From Anastrepha obliqua (lineage: Eukaryota; Arthropoda; Insecta; Diptera; Tephritidae): DNA of 64,000 bases. The position numbers were made by a program, and so were the translations under genes. The notes under the pieces were generated by a model that worked only from the letters and a program-made list of their open reading frames with translations, was not told where the DNA came from and did not search any database. Of the stretch, positions 12,015 through 23,926 are shown one piece after another. The stretch is from NCBI RefSeq assembly GCF_027943255.1, contig NC_072897.1:17608044-17672043 (forward strand), read 5' to 3'. Within the stretch, counting starts at the first letter, position 1. The number at the start of each line of letters is the position of its first letter.

Positions 12015-12929
12015 AAACAATTGCAGATTTATAAGTACCGGTGAAGCTACCTTTTGGCCTACTGATTCAAAGAAAATGCCAGACTTTATCGATTTTTGAA
12101 TAGTCAATAACATAGGCCATAGCCAATTAACAATTCAGTCGTGCTATGAACTTTCTTTTGACCACTCGCCGATATTACTTGAATATGTAAGTTACATTAA
12201 ATCGATAAATACATCTTATCGCATACTTAATGACAGGACCAACTGGAAAAATTTCCGTCACCATATTAATGATCAACTTATATCAAATGTGATATTAAAA
12301 GCGCAACTTGACATTGAACGTGCCATTATCCATTTCAACGACGTATTCCTAGAAGCTGGGATCAGATCGGCACCAAAGCAAGCAAATAGAACAAATACGG
12401 CAGTAACTGACATTTCTATTAAGAAGCAAATTATTGAAAAAAGAAAGTTCAGTGAAAGATGGCAAAAAAGTAGATCACCTGACGACAAAAGAAAACTAAA
12501 CCTAGCTACAAATATTCTAAAGGATACCTTTTACAAAAGAAATAACAAAGATCCCGAAAACTATTTAAAGAACCTGACTCCCAATCAAGATTCAAACTAC
12601 ACTTTATGGAAATTTACTAAAGCATTAAAAGCACAAGTAAAACATCAACCACTATTAAAGAAAGATGACAATTAGTGGGCCCTTACAAAAAAGGAAAAGG
12701 CGAAAAATTTGGCAAATTAGTTTGAAAAAGTTCTATCAAATGACGAAGAAAAGAAAATCTACAACCAAAACAACTTCCATTATGATTTTACAAAAATAAA
12801 AAGGACGAATACACGCGAAATAATAACTTGCATCATAACAGGAATAAAACATAAAAAAGCACTCGCATATGACGCGAAAGGTAATGATAACAGGAAAAGC
12901 ATTAGCAGAGCGACTAATCAAGGCATATA
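12015..12929 (+). pseudogene. Jockey-like LINE, left half, copy 2
   Basis: This copy encodes the endonuclease C-terminus (FWPTDSKKMPDFIDF; SFDHSPILLEYV) and the linker (ORF 12289-12675) up to a TAG at 12673-12675, followed by further broken coding sequence. It is interrupted at about 12930 by ITm-1, and the same LINE resumes at 23927 with the reverse transcriptase. The two halves are about 11 kb apart because of successive nested insertions. Confidence 0.78.
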
Positions 12930-13436
12930 AAGGGTTTTCCAATAAGAGGTGCTATTTTGATAAAAGACCAATAGTTTCGTTGCTTGTGTGGCACGTAGCG
13001 CCGTCTTGTTGAAAGTAAATGTTGTCCAGATCAATACCATCCAATTCCGGCCATAAAAAATCGTTAATCATCTCTCGATAGCGCAATCCGTTCACCGTAA
13101 CTGTTGCCCCAGGTTCATTTTATTTATATATTTATTTATTTAATGTCTAACAAAATTCAGAACAGACATTTACTGCTGACTATAAACCGCACCAAACAGT
13201 CACACGTTGAGGATAGTTCCTTGCTGACCAAGCCATCGAGGTGGAAACGGGCCAAAATCACTCAAGTTGATTTTTCGTAATTTCGACGTAATTCCGGATC
13301 ATTTTCATGCCTAATTCCAAAGAACGACTAGGAATGGATAACCCTGGGTTTTCTTCAACACTTTCAGCTCCAACAGCAATATTTTCGGTTGTTCTTGAGC
13401 GACGTGCACGGGTTTTATTCTTCATATCACTAACTT

Positions 13437-16055
13437 TGTTGGTTGGTTGGTTAGAGTGGTGATTCATCCTGAATCCAACTAGCGCTTCCGCACCATTTTG
13501 TTGCTACATCCTCGTTACCAACTTGTTATTTACGGCATGACTATACCCAGTCTGTGCGGTTCAGGAACCTTATTAGGTTGTTGACATCTAAGCCAGACAG
13601 TTGTTCGAGCTCCTCGAACAGCGGTTTGCCCAGGGTTAACATTCTGTCCTTCCATAGGGCAGGGCATTCACAGAGGAAAAGGAAGATTGTTTCCTTTTTC
13701 TCCGGTTGTTTGCAACTATGACAGTATGTGTTGTGAGGGATGCCCATTTTGGCTGCCTGTTCTCCGACAGACCAAAAGCCAGTTATGACTGCCGTTAGTC
13801 TCCAGGCATCCCGTCGTTTCATGTTTAACAATATTGATGATTGTTTAAGGTTGTAGGTGGGCCATAGCGTTCTGCTGATTTTGCATTTCGTCTGGCCCCT
13901 CCATCTACACTCCGCCATTCGGAGGTATTTTAGGGAAATTGTACTCTTGACTGCACCTAATGGTGTGAATACCGGTTCTGCAAGAGCGTTATTCATGGCA
14001 GATCCCCCTCTTGCCAGTTCATCTGCTTTTTCGTTACCTTCAATATTCCGATGTCCTGGGACCCAGATTAAGGTAACATTATGTTTTTCGCTCAAGGTGG
14101 GAAGGCTATTCCTACTTTGTTCCACCACCATTGAGGTTGTAGTCGCTGAATCCAGTGCCTGGATTGCAGCTTGGCTATCCGAGAGAATAGCGATATTGCT
14201 CTTAAAAGAAGTCTGTGATTAGTAGCCTACAAGCTTCCCCAATTGCCAGTACTTCCGCCTGGAAGACACTGCAGGTATTGGGGAGGCGCACAGATTTTTC
14301 AATTTTAAGTCTATGAGAATATATACCAGCTCCAACACCACAATCCATTTTAGAACCATCTGTATAGACTGTAGTGTCGAAGTTGTTTAATGAGAATCCC
14401 TTATTCCACTCTTCCTTAGATGGAAAGAGAGTGGCAAAATTCCTATTGAATGTTACCGTCGGGACGATGTAGTCAGTTCTCACCGAGGTTAACTGAGTTT
14501 GCCGCAATAGTAGACTGGCATGACCATAAGTGTTTTCTTTCCAGCGGCCCGCTTCGTTTAACCTAAATGCACTCATGGTTGCCGTCTTCTTAATATGTAG
14601 GTCTATTGGAATAACGTGTGTCAGTGCGTTCAGAGCCTCCCTAGGACATGATCTGATTGCGCCGACCGTTATTGCACAGGCTGATCTTTGTATTCTGCCG
14701 AGTAATTTGATGTTGTAATCTCTCCCTAGAGCTTTCCACCAAACTACCGAACCATACGATAAAATTGGTCGTATAACCGCCTTGTACAACCATAATGTAT
14801 GCTTAGGTTGAAGACCCCATCTTCTTCCAAGCATACGTTTACAGGCATATAGAGCAATTTCAGCTTTCCTTACCCGTTCTTCGACGTTTAATTTCCAGCT
14901 AAGTTTGGAGTCCAAAATTACCCCTAAGTACTTTGCACTGGGTGAAAGTGAGAGGGTTTGTCCATTAAAATTTGGTAGGGTAAAGCGTGGTACCTTGTAT
15001 CTGGTGGTAAAGAGCATGAGTTCTGTTTTACGCGGGTTTAAACTTAAGCCACAGCCTGTTGCCCAAGAATTAAGCTCGCCTAACGCCCTTTGAATGATCC
15101 CACTGATCGTATTAGGACACAGTCCTGACGCCATTAGCACCACATCATCTGCGTACGCCACCGCTTTTACCCCTCCTCTATTAAGTTTTATTAGGATTTT
15201 GCTAATCACACATAACCAAAGAAGTGGAGATAGTACTCCCCCCTGTGGAGTACCCCTGTGGACTCTCTTAGTTATGTTGATGTTACCCATATTAGCTCTA
15301 ATGATCCTGGTTTCTAGCATAGAGATGATCCAATTGGTGATACAATTTTCCACCCCTAAGTCTATTAACGCCCGTTGGATAGCATTCGTGCTAACGTTAT
15401 TAAATGCGCCCTCTATGTCAAGAAAAGCTGCCATCGTATACTGTGTGTTTACTAGATACCCCTCTATTGTTCGGATTACCTCGTGAAGCGCTGTCTCCGT
15501 CGATTTGCCTTTGAGGTAAGCATGTTGTGCATTTGATATACTACAGCGCTCCAGCGAACTTCTAATGTGCATATCTAAAAGCCGTTCCAAAGTTTTAACA
15601 AGGAAGGACGACAAACTGATCGGCCTAAAGTCCTGATTCATGTCCTCTTCTGGCTGCCTTTGGTATGAAGACGACCCTAACAAGTTTCCAGCTGTTTGGA
15701 ATATAACCTAGATTTAGACACGCTTTGAAAATTTCCATTAGCCATGGTAGAATACTATCAAGAGTTTCCTGTAACATCTTAGGAAAGATCCCATCAGGGC
15801 CTGGAGATTTGAAAGGTAAGAATGATTTGATTGCCCATGCAACCTTCTCTTTCGTAACTATTACATCGACAAGATGCTGTGGGTCATATCGGCTCCGCCG
15901 GATTCTCCCAGCATCACTGTCATGGGTGCTACATCCCGGAAAATGTGTATCTAAAAGAAGTTCTAGAGACTCTTCCGCCGTAGAAGTCCAAGTGCCATCC
16001 GGCCTCTTGACCCAAGAAGCCATTGAATGATCCTTGGACAGAATACGGCTAAGTC
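13437..16055 (-). pseudogene. LINE-C: LOA/R1-like LINE insertion with 10-bp TSD
   Basis: A reverse-strand LINE flanked by tcactaactt at 13427-13436 and 16056-16065. The uninterrupted site is at 5033-5042. From the right: FKSPGPDGIFPKML (ORF 15625-16164), a frameshift near 15650, then ORF 14202-15683 (493 aa) with DFRPISLSSFLVKTLERLL, FLDIEGAFNN, GTPQGGVLSPLLW, YADDVV, the thumb and the start of RNase H (VYTDGSKMD, VFQAEVLAI). A second frameshift near 14200 leads to ORF 13541-14131 with IWVPGHRNIEGNEKADELAR and a C-terminal Cys-rich finger (CHSCKQPEKKETIFLFLCEC) that has lost its His. The 3' end is a short (AACC)n-like tail. It is 5'-truncated, lacking ORF1 and endonuclease. Confidence 0.9.
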
Positions 16056-16190
16056 TCACTAACTTATCCAGCTCCAATTTTTTCACCAATTTCTGTATTG
16101 CGGTCCGACAAGGTGCTTCACGATGACCCAAAAATGTTCGAGTTTTACGAACCGTCTTTGCCAAATTTTCACCATTTGTATAGTGAATTT

Positions 16191-16482
16191 ATTTTTACCA
16201 TTCGGAATTCACAGAGAGGTCGTTGGTTCGAATCTCGGTGAAAGCAAAATTTATACAAAAAATTTTCTAATAGCGGTCGCCCCTCGGCAGGCAATGGCAA
16301 ACCTCCGAGTGTATTTCTGCCATGAAAAAGCTCCTCATAAAAATATCTGCCGTTCGGAGTCGGCTTGAAACTGTAGGTCCCTCCATTTGTGGAACAACAT
16401 CAAGACGCACACCACAAATAGGAGGAGGAGCTTGGCCAAACACCTAACAGAAGTGTACGCGCCAATTATATGTATATATATA
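16191..16482 (+). mobile_element. SINE, 5'-truncated, copy 2, host of the Helitron insertion
   Basis: The same insertion as 5168-5459. The target duplication tagtgaattt is at 16181-16190 on the left. The matching right copy is at 23761-23770, beyond the Helitron, which shows the Helitron landed between A and T at the end of the SINE's TA-rich tail. The head lacks the A box; B-box-like ggttcgaatct is at 16226-16236. Confidence 0.88.
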
Positions 16483-16640
16483 CTAGCTGTTACCCGCGGC
16501 TTCGCTCGCGTTGGAGCCCTTAAATAAATATCAAAGATCATTACATTTCAATAGGACTGAATCAATGTGTTTTAGTATTTAAAAATTACTACATACAATC
16601 AGTTTCAAAAACTTAAAATATGCTTTATTTAATTACAACA

Positions 16641-19600
16641 AGCTTTTAGTGTGTAACAAAGGCAACGAACCTACATTTATTACGCGCAATAGACAAGAAG
16701 TTCTTGATATTACGCTAGTTTGTCAAACCCTCTACGAAAAGATGACGCAGTGGAGGGTTCTGAATGAACACTCTTACTTCGATCATCGTTACATAGAAAT
16801 AAAATTTGGGGGAAACAGCTCACGGGCCCCGCCCGCCGGCAGGAACTTGAAAAAGACCAACTGGCATATATATAAACGGGAACTTAAGGAAAGACTTCCA
16901 AACTCCCAAATTATTACTATTGAAGACAGAGAATTATTGAACGAACACGTACAAATCCTTACGGAGGTCTGTAGAACTGAGCTAAACAAGGCTTGCCCCT
17001 TAATTAAGTATGAGGGGAAGAAAAAGCCGCCCTGGTGGTCAGAAGACCTGTCTACACTAAGAAACGACAGCAGAAGACAGTTTAATAGAGCGAAAGTGAC
17101 ACGAGGCCTCCAGACTGCGTAAAATCCTTTCAAAAAAACACTATACCACCGGATACCTCCAAAAACCGGACAGGAGTTGGACTACTTCGAGTGACGAAAC
17201 TCTGAAGTTGCTAGTGGACACACACTTTCCCAGCAACGAATCATCTAACGTGTTAATCAACAATGGTACAGAAAGACAGAACTCTGACATTGAAGAAATA
17301 ATCACTGAAACTAGGATAACCTGGGCAGTGAACACGTTCAAATCATTTAAATCACCGGGCCCAGATGGATTATTCCCGGCCCAAATACAACATTCACTAA
17401 ACTACATCATGGAGTGGTTGACGGTCATATTTAAGGCCGCTCTGAAACTGAAAAGTGTCCCATCAACATGGAAAGAGGTAAAAGTGGTCTTTATCCCTAA
17501 AGCGGGAAAAAGTTCACACACGACACCTAAGGATTTCAGGCCAATAAGCCTATCCTCCTTTCTGCTAAAAACATTAGAAAGAATTTTAGAAGAGCATATT
17601 AGGGCTAACATCAGCCCTAATAAGGTCAGCATCTCACAACATGCGTACTGTAAAGGGAAATCAACCGAAACAGCACTTAACTCACTTGTTACAGAAATCG
17701 AGAAGTCAATGTATAATAAAGAATTCACACTGGTAGCCTTCCTAGATATCGAGGGCGCATTCAACAACATCCTACCGGATACCATAATAAAGGCACTGAC
17801 GGATTTCGGGATCTCTGGCGCTCTGGTTGAGTTCATCAAAAACATGCTCTTGAGCAGATTTGTGATCGCAACCCTAGGGGACTCAGAGATCAAGAAAAAA
17901 GTTAGCAGAGGAACACCTCAAGGCGGTGTGCTGCCCCCTCTCCTATGGGTGCTGGCACTAAACTCATTGCTAAAGAGCCTAGAGGAGAGAGGACAACACG
18001 TTGTAGCCTATGCGGACGATGTGGCAATGGTAGTAAGGGGGAAATTCCCCAATACACTCATAGAAGTCATGCAGGATTTACTAAACATGGTTGAAAACTG
18101 GTCAAACGCAAATGGGCTAAGAGTCAACCCCAATAAAACTGAACTCATCCTATTTACCAGGAAGCATAAAATTCCAAATATAGCTCCTCCGACCCTAGGT
18201 GGAACGGCACTGTCATTTTGTGATGAGGCCCGCTACTTAGGTCTAATACTAGACCGAAAGCTAAATTGGAAGGCAAATGTCGAAAATAGAGTAAAAAGGG
18301 CGACAATAGCACTATACTCTTGTAAACAGCTAATAGGACTAAGTTGGGGTCTCTCCCCATCTATCGTATACACGGCAATTGTCAGACCAATCCTCACATA
18401 CGGCATATTAGTATGGTGGCCAGCTTTAGATAAATTATACATCAAAAGAACCATGGCACACGTACAAAGAATGGCCAGTCTTTGCACCTGCGGGGCCCTC
18501 AGAACCACACCCACAGATGCACTAAATATTATGCTTAACATTTTACCAATAGAGCAGTACGGTAAGCAAACAGCTGCCAAAGCAACTCTCAGACCAAGAG
18601 AAATCGGCCTACTCAGAACGAACCAAAGAGGGCACTCCTCAATTTTAGAACAATTCCCCTGCATTCCCAGCACAACGGATTTCTGTAGGACCAAGGACAT
18701 CAATTTCGATAAATCCTTTGTCACAGTATTTCCTTCCAAAGAGGAATGGGACGGACTTATTGTTAAGAAAAATGATTTAAACATCTACACAGAAGGCTCA
18801 AAACTGGACAACAAAGTAGGTGGAGGGGTCTACTCCGATAAACTCGGATTATGCCAATAATTTCGCTTACCTGACCATTGCAGTGTATTTCAGGCGGAAG
18901 TCACTGCCATAAAAGAGGGACTTACAGAAATAAAAACGAGAGTATTATCCACAAATGAAGTCTTCATTTACTCGGACAGTCAAGCGGCAATAAGAGCGCT
19001 TGAATGAAAAACGCACTCGTCAAAAACAGTTCTAGAATGTTTTTAACTACTAAATGACGTATCTAAGTGCTTCAAGGTGCACCTTATCTGGGTGCTAGGT
19101 CACAGGAATATTGCAGGAAACTGTAAGGCGGATGAACTTGCACGAACCGGTACAACACTCGATCTCGAACCGGATAAGGCGCTGATACCCATGCCCATAG
19201 CCCCTTGTAAATTACTCATAGACAGGGAAACCATCAAAAAGGTAAATACAATCTGGCAAAACCTCACAACATGCGAACTAAGCAGACAGACATGGCCGAA
19301 CTGGAACAGCGGTCGATCGAAGATCTTGCTAAGATTCAACAGAGAATCTATAAGAAAAATGATAGGTGTTTTAACTGGTCATTGTTTAATAGGCAGCCAC
19401 GCTAGAAGGTTAGGACTCGCTTACTTCGATTTCTGTAGAAGCTGTCTTAATACAGAAGAAGAGGAAACAGTCAGACACCTTTTATGTGAGTGTGAAAGCC
19501 TAGCTATGAGAAGGCTGCGCACTCTCGATACAGCATTTCTAACCGATGTAGCGGACATAGCCCATCTAAAACTAACGAAGCTCTGCTCGTTTATTAAAGC

Positions 19601-19717
19601 AACCGGATGGTTTGAAAAGGAACACGTAGAGTAAGGATAAGCTCCAGTGGTATCACAATGGACCTACCGAAGGTCTAAGTGTGTCTTGCGACAACCACCC
19701 TACCTACCTACCTACCT
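16641..19717 (+). pseudogene. LINE-A copy 2: LOA/R1-like LINE with 3' end, inserted in the Helitron
   Basis: Flanked by aattacaaca(a) at 16631-16641 and 19718-19728, with a (CCTA)n tail at about 19699-19717. ORF 16649-17122 is the endonuclease end (FDHRYIEI). A 116-bp deletion relative to copy 1 breaks the frame near 17105. ORF 17208-18860 (550 aa) carries the whole reverse transcriptase (FLDIEGAFNN, GTPQGGVLPPLLW, YADDVA), thumb and the beginning of RNase H, where YTDGSK reads YTEGSK, so the first catalytic Asp is Glu. Stops at 18858 and beyond break RNase H; ORF 19077-19634 encodes its end (IWVLGHRNIAGNCKADELAR) and the C-terminal finger (CRSCLNTEEEETVRHLLCEC). It is 5'-truncated and inactive. 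Confidence 0.9.
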
Positions 19718-19879
19718 AATTACAACAACAAATGTTAAAATATATTTCACTGTAACAAAAATAAATAATTTTAAATTCTTATAATTCAAAAAGGTATAAT
19801 GGAGAGTATTAATCTAGGATATTTTTGTAGACTATATTATAAGTTTTTCCGTCTTTTGCAAATATGTGTAAATTCCGGG

Positions 19880-21845
19880 CATTAGACACTCGCTACATAT
19901 AGTTGACCGTGAGAGAAGCATGGCTTTTCTAAATGCACTCCCGCTACCTGCAATGTCTGCCCTTGTGCTTTGTTTATGGTAACAGCAAAGCCAAGCTTGA
20001 CGGGAAACTGGACCCTTCTGAATTGGAATGGAAGGTCAGTGGGAATAATTGGAATGCGACACTTTTTCCCTTACCCATACCTGTTCAAATAGTAGCACCA
20101 AGTATATTTTGCCCCAATTTTGTTATCCGAAGTCTTGTTCCATTACATAGCAGAGGAGCATTTAGATTTCGCAAAAGCATCACTGGTACATTCAATTTTA
20201 ATTGAATTTTATGTGACGGTACACCCGACAGTTCAAGTGAATTAAAAAATTCCATAGGATATGAAGTACTTTGTTCCGTATCCATAATTGTATTCATTGA
20301 CAAATATTCCTCCATTTCTCTTTGCACCTCTTTAAAAATGTCAGTGTTGATCCTAGAAAGTACTTCAATTAATTCAATAGAGACTATTTCATTTAATATT
20401 GCTCTTGCGCACAACCATTGATCACAACTCAAATTTTGTTGCAATTCCGGAAAAACATGAGCGATGAGATCCACATCATTTTCTACTAAATTGCACAATT
20501 CTCTTGATAGTGATATATAACCTTCTTTGTCAACGTCTAAACAACCATCACCAATTTTCAACAACATTTCTGCATAAAGTCCCAAGTCCACGTCATTAAG
20601 AAGATGAACTCTCATATTCGTTTTCAGGCTGAGTTTTTCAACTTTCGACCATAAGCATGATGATTTAATACATGCTTGAATTTCATCTGCTGGTGTCCCT
20701 CTCTGAATGAAGGGTTTGTCGGAAATCACCAGCCAATAAAACTACCATTCCTCCCATTATATCTGAACTATCTCGCAAGTCCTGGATAGTCCAGTTTAAA
20801 GCTTCTATAGCCTTCTTGTGAGACATTGTACTTTCATCCCACACTAAAAGCTTACATTCTCGCAGCACCCTACCTCGCGAACTATTTTTACTGAAATTAC
20901 AGATCTTCCTGTGCCAGATTTAATGGTAATTTTAAAACAGAATATGCTGTACGGTCGCCGTTTAATAGCGTCGCGGCAATCCCGAAGAAGCTACAGCAAC
21001 TGCTATTTGTTTGTCTTTTCTGACGGACATTAATAATAGATTAAGCAAGAACGTGTTTCCGGTTCCTCCTGGTGCGTCGAGAAAAAAGAGTCCACCATTG
21101 CCGGAGTCTATTTTACCTAAAACTTGGTGGAAAACATGATTTTGCTCTGGAATTAATTGAGGGACTATTTCTGTTACTTGATGTTGCGGTGCTATAAAAT
21201 CATAATCTAGCTCTCGAGCAATTTCATTATTAAAGTCATCTGTATTGTTTCGTCGAAGGCTTTGCATTCCAAAATCATTTAATTTTTTTCCAACCATTGT
21301 AAAAACCTTATTTTCGATTATAATTAGCGTTTCGTTGTAGATATCTTCATTGAAAGTCATATCTGTATGTACTCGCTGCAGTTGATGTAAAATATCTTCG
21401 GCCATGTATCTATTCTTTGTACTTATCCCAAAGAGTTTGAGGATTAGAAAGACCGCAAGAAGATAAAAGCGTAGCGTAAAGTTCCCTGATTTTATCTGGT
21501 GATCGACATTGTACCGCTTCCTCCATAGTTTCGTCCCAATGATTATCATTTTCTAACAATCGCCGAGATTCACATGCTTCTCTGTATGTTTGACATTCCT
21601 GACCATTGACAATTTTAAGTTCTGTAAAGCTAGTTGGACCTCTAACATGATGCAATAACATACGCAGACAAAAGCATTCGAAATTTGTAACATGTACAGT
21701 ATAGACACGACCAAGACCATCCGATGCTTTAACCCCAGGTAGATTTTCAACAGGTGTACCTTGAATACGACGATGCCACTCTTTTTTTGAGGTGTTCCAT
21801 GTATAATAACGGGGAACCTCAGAGTACAATAATGTCCTTGCAAAA
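19880..21845 (-). pseudogene. Helitron PIF1-type DNA helicase, broken
   Basis: Reading on the minus strand: an upstream segment (EVPRYYTWNTSKKEWHRR, GRVYTVHVTNFECFCLRMLL, VRGPTSF; ORF 21410-21829), then ORF 20962-21549 with the Walker A motif as APGGTGNTFL, where the Lys of GGTGKT is Asn. ORF 20683-20868 has the Walker B-like VWDESTMSHKKA and LLAGDFRQTL. ORF 20085-20729 has TPADEIQACIKSS, TNMRVHL and RNLNAPLLCNGTRL. The last helicase motif is degenerate at about 19880-19990 (a [13 protein letters not shown] segment and HGQLYVA). Several frameshifts separate these. The motif order matches the Helitron branch of PIF1 helicases. The Lys loss and frameshifts make it inactive. Confidence 0.85.
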
Positions 21846-22077
21846 GTATAATATCATTCTGACAAAGGTGGAAAAAGGCAGTCAGCGTGGTCTTAGGAGG
21901 AGATAAAATCCTATCTAGATAGATCAGATTTCCGTTTCCGACGCATTTTTAAAGAAGAACAGAGTAAGAATTAAAATCAGTGGTAAGATTTAAAATAATC
22001 AAGTGACATCTAACCACAAAAATGACACCAAACCTAAAAAATCAAAATTTTATAATATATATAATATTTTATAAATA

Positions 22078-23400
22078 TCTATATATATAAATGTGAAAAT
22101 CTGTCCCTATATTCGCTTCAAACTCGCGAACGGGCTCATCTATCCAAACCAAATTTTTAGGCTTTGTTTGGACTATTCAGTAGACGGTTTGTGTTTTAAA
22201 ATTTTAAGAATCGGATACTAGGGTCTCGAGAAATAGGCCAAAACGTGAACCCGGGTAACCCTAGGATGTGTTTGCACAATATGGGTAGCAAATGGAAGCT
22301 GTTGATGATTCTATAGTATAGAGTATTTTTGATGCCGCTCCGTGGCTAGGGTCTCGAGATATCGCCCAAAATGTGGACCCCGATAACTTAAGGATGTGTT
22401 CGTACAATATGGGTAGCAAATGGGAGCTGTTGATGATTTCTATAGTATAGAGTATTTTTCATACCGTTCCGTGACTAGGGTCTCGAGATATAATCCAAAA
22501 CGTGGAACCGGGTAACCCTAGGATGTGTTTGTACAATATAGGTAGCAAATGGAAGCTGCTGATGATTCTATAGTATAGAGTATTTTTGATGCCGCTCCGT
22601 AACTAGGGTCTCGAGATATCGCCCAAAATGTGGACCCCGATAACTTAAGGATGTGTTCGTACAATATGGGTAGCAAATGGGAGCTGTTGATGATTTCTAT
22701 AGTATAGAGTATTTTTCATACCGTTCCGTGACTAGGGTCTCGAGATATAGGTCAAAACGTGGACCCGGGTAACCCTAGGATGTGTTTGTACAATATGGGT
22801 AGCAAATGGAAGCTGCTGATGATTCTATAGTATAGAGTATTTTTGATGCCGCTCCGTGGCTAGGGTCTCGAGATATCGCCCAAAATGTGGACCCCGATAA
22901 CTTAAGGATGTGTTCGTACAATATGGGTAGCAAATGGGAGCTGTTGATGATTTCTATAGTATAGAGTATTTTTCATACCGTTCCGTGACTAGAGTCTCGA
23001 GATATAATCCAAAACGTGGACCCGGGTAACCCTAGGATGTGTTTGTACAATATGGGTAGCAAATGGAAGCTGCTGACGATTCTATAGTATAGAGTATTTT
23101 AATGCCCCTCCGTAACTAGGGCCTCGAGATATAGACCAAAACGTGGACCTGGATAACCCTAGGATGTGTTTGAACCGGTACCTTACCTGTATATAGGTGA
23201 CCACCACAATCAAATTTTAAAAAAGTACAGAAAAGGCTATTGTGACATCTTTAGAAAGTATGTTGAATGAAAAAAATCAACTAATTCAACTGTTTAAACA
23301 TTTTACGAGTTCTATAAAGAAAACTTAATATGAAAAATTTCTTGCGATATAAAACAAACATTTTATGTATGGTGGTGCGAAGCCCACTGGGTGATGCTAG
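22078..23400 (+). mobile_element. Non-autonomous Helitron with minisatellite (inner)
   Basis: It starts TCTATATATATAAATGTG at 22078 after an A and ends gcgaagcccactgggtgatgctag at 23400 (terminal CTAG, short CCCA/TGGG hairpin) followed by T, as expected for a Helitron inserted at AT. It lies in opposite orientation within the outer Helitron, between its helicase and its 5' end. It encodes nothing; most of its 1323 bp is the tandem repeat described separately. Confidence 0.72.
22140..23180. repeat. 128/129-bp tandem repeats with a two-unit higher-order pattern
   Basis: The landmark gtctcgagat (last unit gcctcgagat) occurs at 22223, 22351, 22480, 22608, 22737, 22865, 22994 and 23121, a spacing of 127 to 129 bp. 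Units alternate. Type 1 has gccgctccgt then atcgcccaaaatgtgg. Type 2 has ataccgttccgt then atataatccaaaacgtgg. The true repeat is therefore a dimer of about 257 bp, about four copies long. Each unit shares ggtagcaaatgg and tatagtatagagtat. No coding capacity. Confidence 0.9.
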
Positions 23401-23926
23401 TAAAAATATAAAAATAACAGAAGAATACTAAATATCAGATCATCAAGAAAAGGGTAAAATTCCAATTACTAAATTTGACCCAAACAAACAAATAAATAAA
23501 CTGGGCAAGCTAAATAAAACTGTTTAATAAATAAACAATAAATATAGAAAAATTTCAAACAGCTGAAATTTTGAGATTTTTTGACAAACAATTTTTTTAT
23601 CATTCAAAAAAAAATAATTTTTTTGTAATAAGAAGTATCCTATGTTACTTCTAACACCTCCAAAAACATGTGTACAAAGTTTCATAATAATTGGTTAAGT
23701 AGTTTTGCCGTGAAAGCGTAACAAACAAACTTACATTCACATTTATAATATTAGTAGGGATAGTGAATTTTAATAATTTCGATGCGTTGTTTAGGCGTGT
23801 ATCTTTCCATTTTTATTAATGGCTTAGTTTCTACTTGTCAAATATCAAAAAATGACAGCTTCAAAAGTGACATCAACCGAAATAGCGGGCTATACAAAAT
23901 AACACGTGTTATTGAACAACCCTTTA

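Larger units (their letters stand above)
7258..18163. repeat. Tandem duplication 1, copy 2
   Basis: This is the second unit of the duplication. It starts at the LINE-A/LINE-B junction and runs through LINE-B, spacer, Tc1-type remnant, SINE, Jockey-like left half, ITm-1, SINE, Helitron end and LINE-A. It is longer than copy 1 because LINE-C (13437-16055) inserted after duplication. It also carries a 116-bp deletion in LINE-A relative to copy 1 and an extra block of about 90 bp near 10147-10240. To the right of about 18163 the sequence is single copy. Confidence 0.88.
16483..23760 (-). mobile_element. Helitron (outer), helicase-only, with nested LINE-A and a second Helitron
   Basis: On the minus strand the element starts TCCCTACTAATATTATAAATG (23760 leftwards, first bases TC) and ends with a GC-rich hairpin and CTAG at 16483-16486. 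It lies exactly between A and T of the SINE tail. Subtracting LINE-A (about 3.1 kb) and the inner Helitron (1.3 kb) leaves about 2.9 kb, roughly half of a typical autonomous Helitron. A PIF1-type helicase is present (see 19880-21845). The Rep/HUH nuclease region is absent: the space between the helicase start and the 5' end is only about 0.6 kb of non-coding sequence. Confidence 0.87.
12930..23926 (-). mobile_element. ITm-1: IS630/Tc1/mariner-type transposon, split by nested insertions
   Basis: Both ends are readable: tataaaggg with aataagaggtgctatttt on the left and, inverted, aataacacgtgttattttg on the right (23900-23926), next to TA. On the minus strand the transposase starts at the ATG near 23796 (MERYTPKQRIEIIKIHY), is interrupted at 23770 by the SINE/Helitron nest, resumes at 16190 (TNGENLAKTVRKTRTFLGHR), is cut by LINE-C at 16055, and resumes at 13436 (VSDMKNKTRARRSRTTENIA). 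Its own sequence totals roughly 0.8 kb and includes a stop and a core deletion. The reading across the junctions, using the single-copy targets, is continuous, which supports the nesting order. Confidence 0.82.

Noticed and set aside
22140..23180. Regular repeats suggesting a CRISPR array
   Set aside because: The whole 128-bp unit repeats without unique spacers, and the context is a eukaryotic Helitron.
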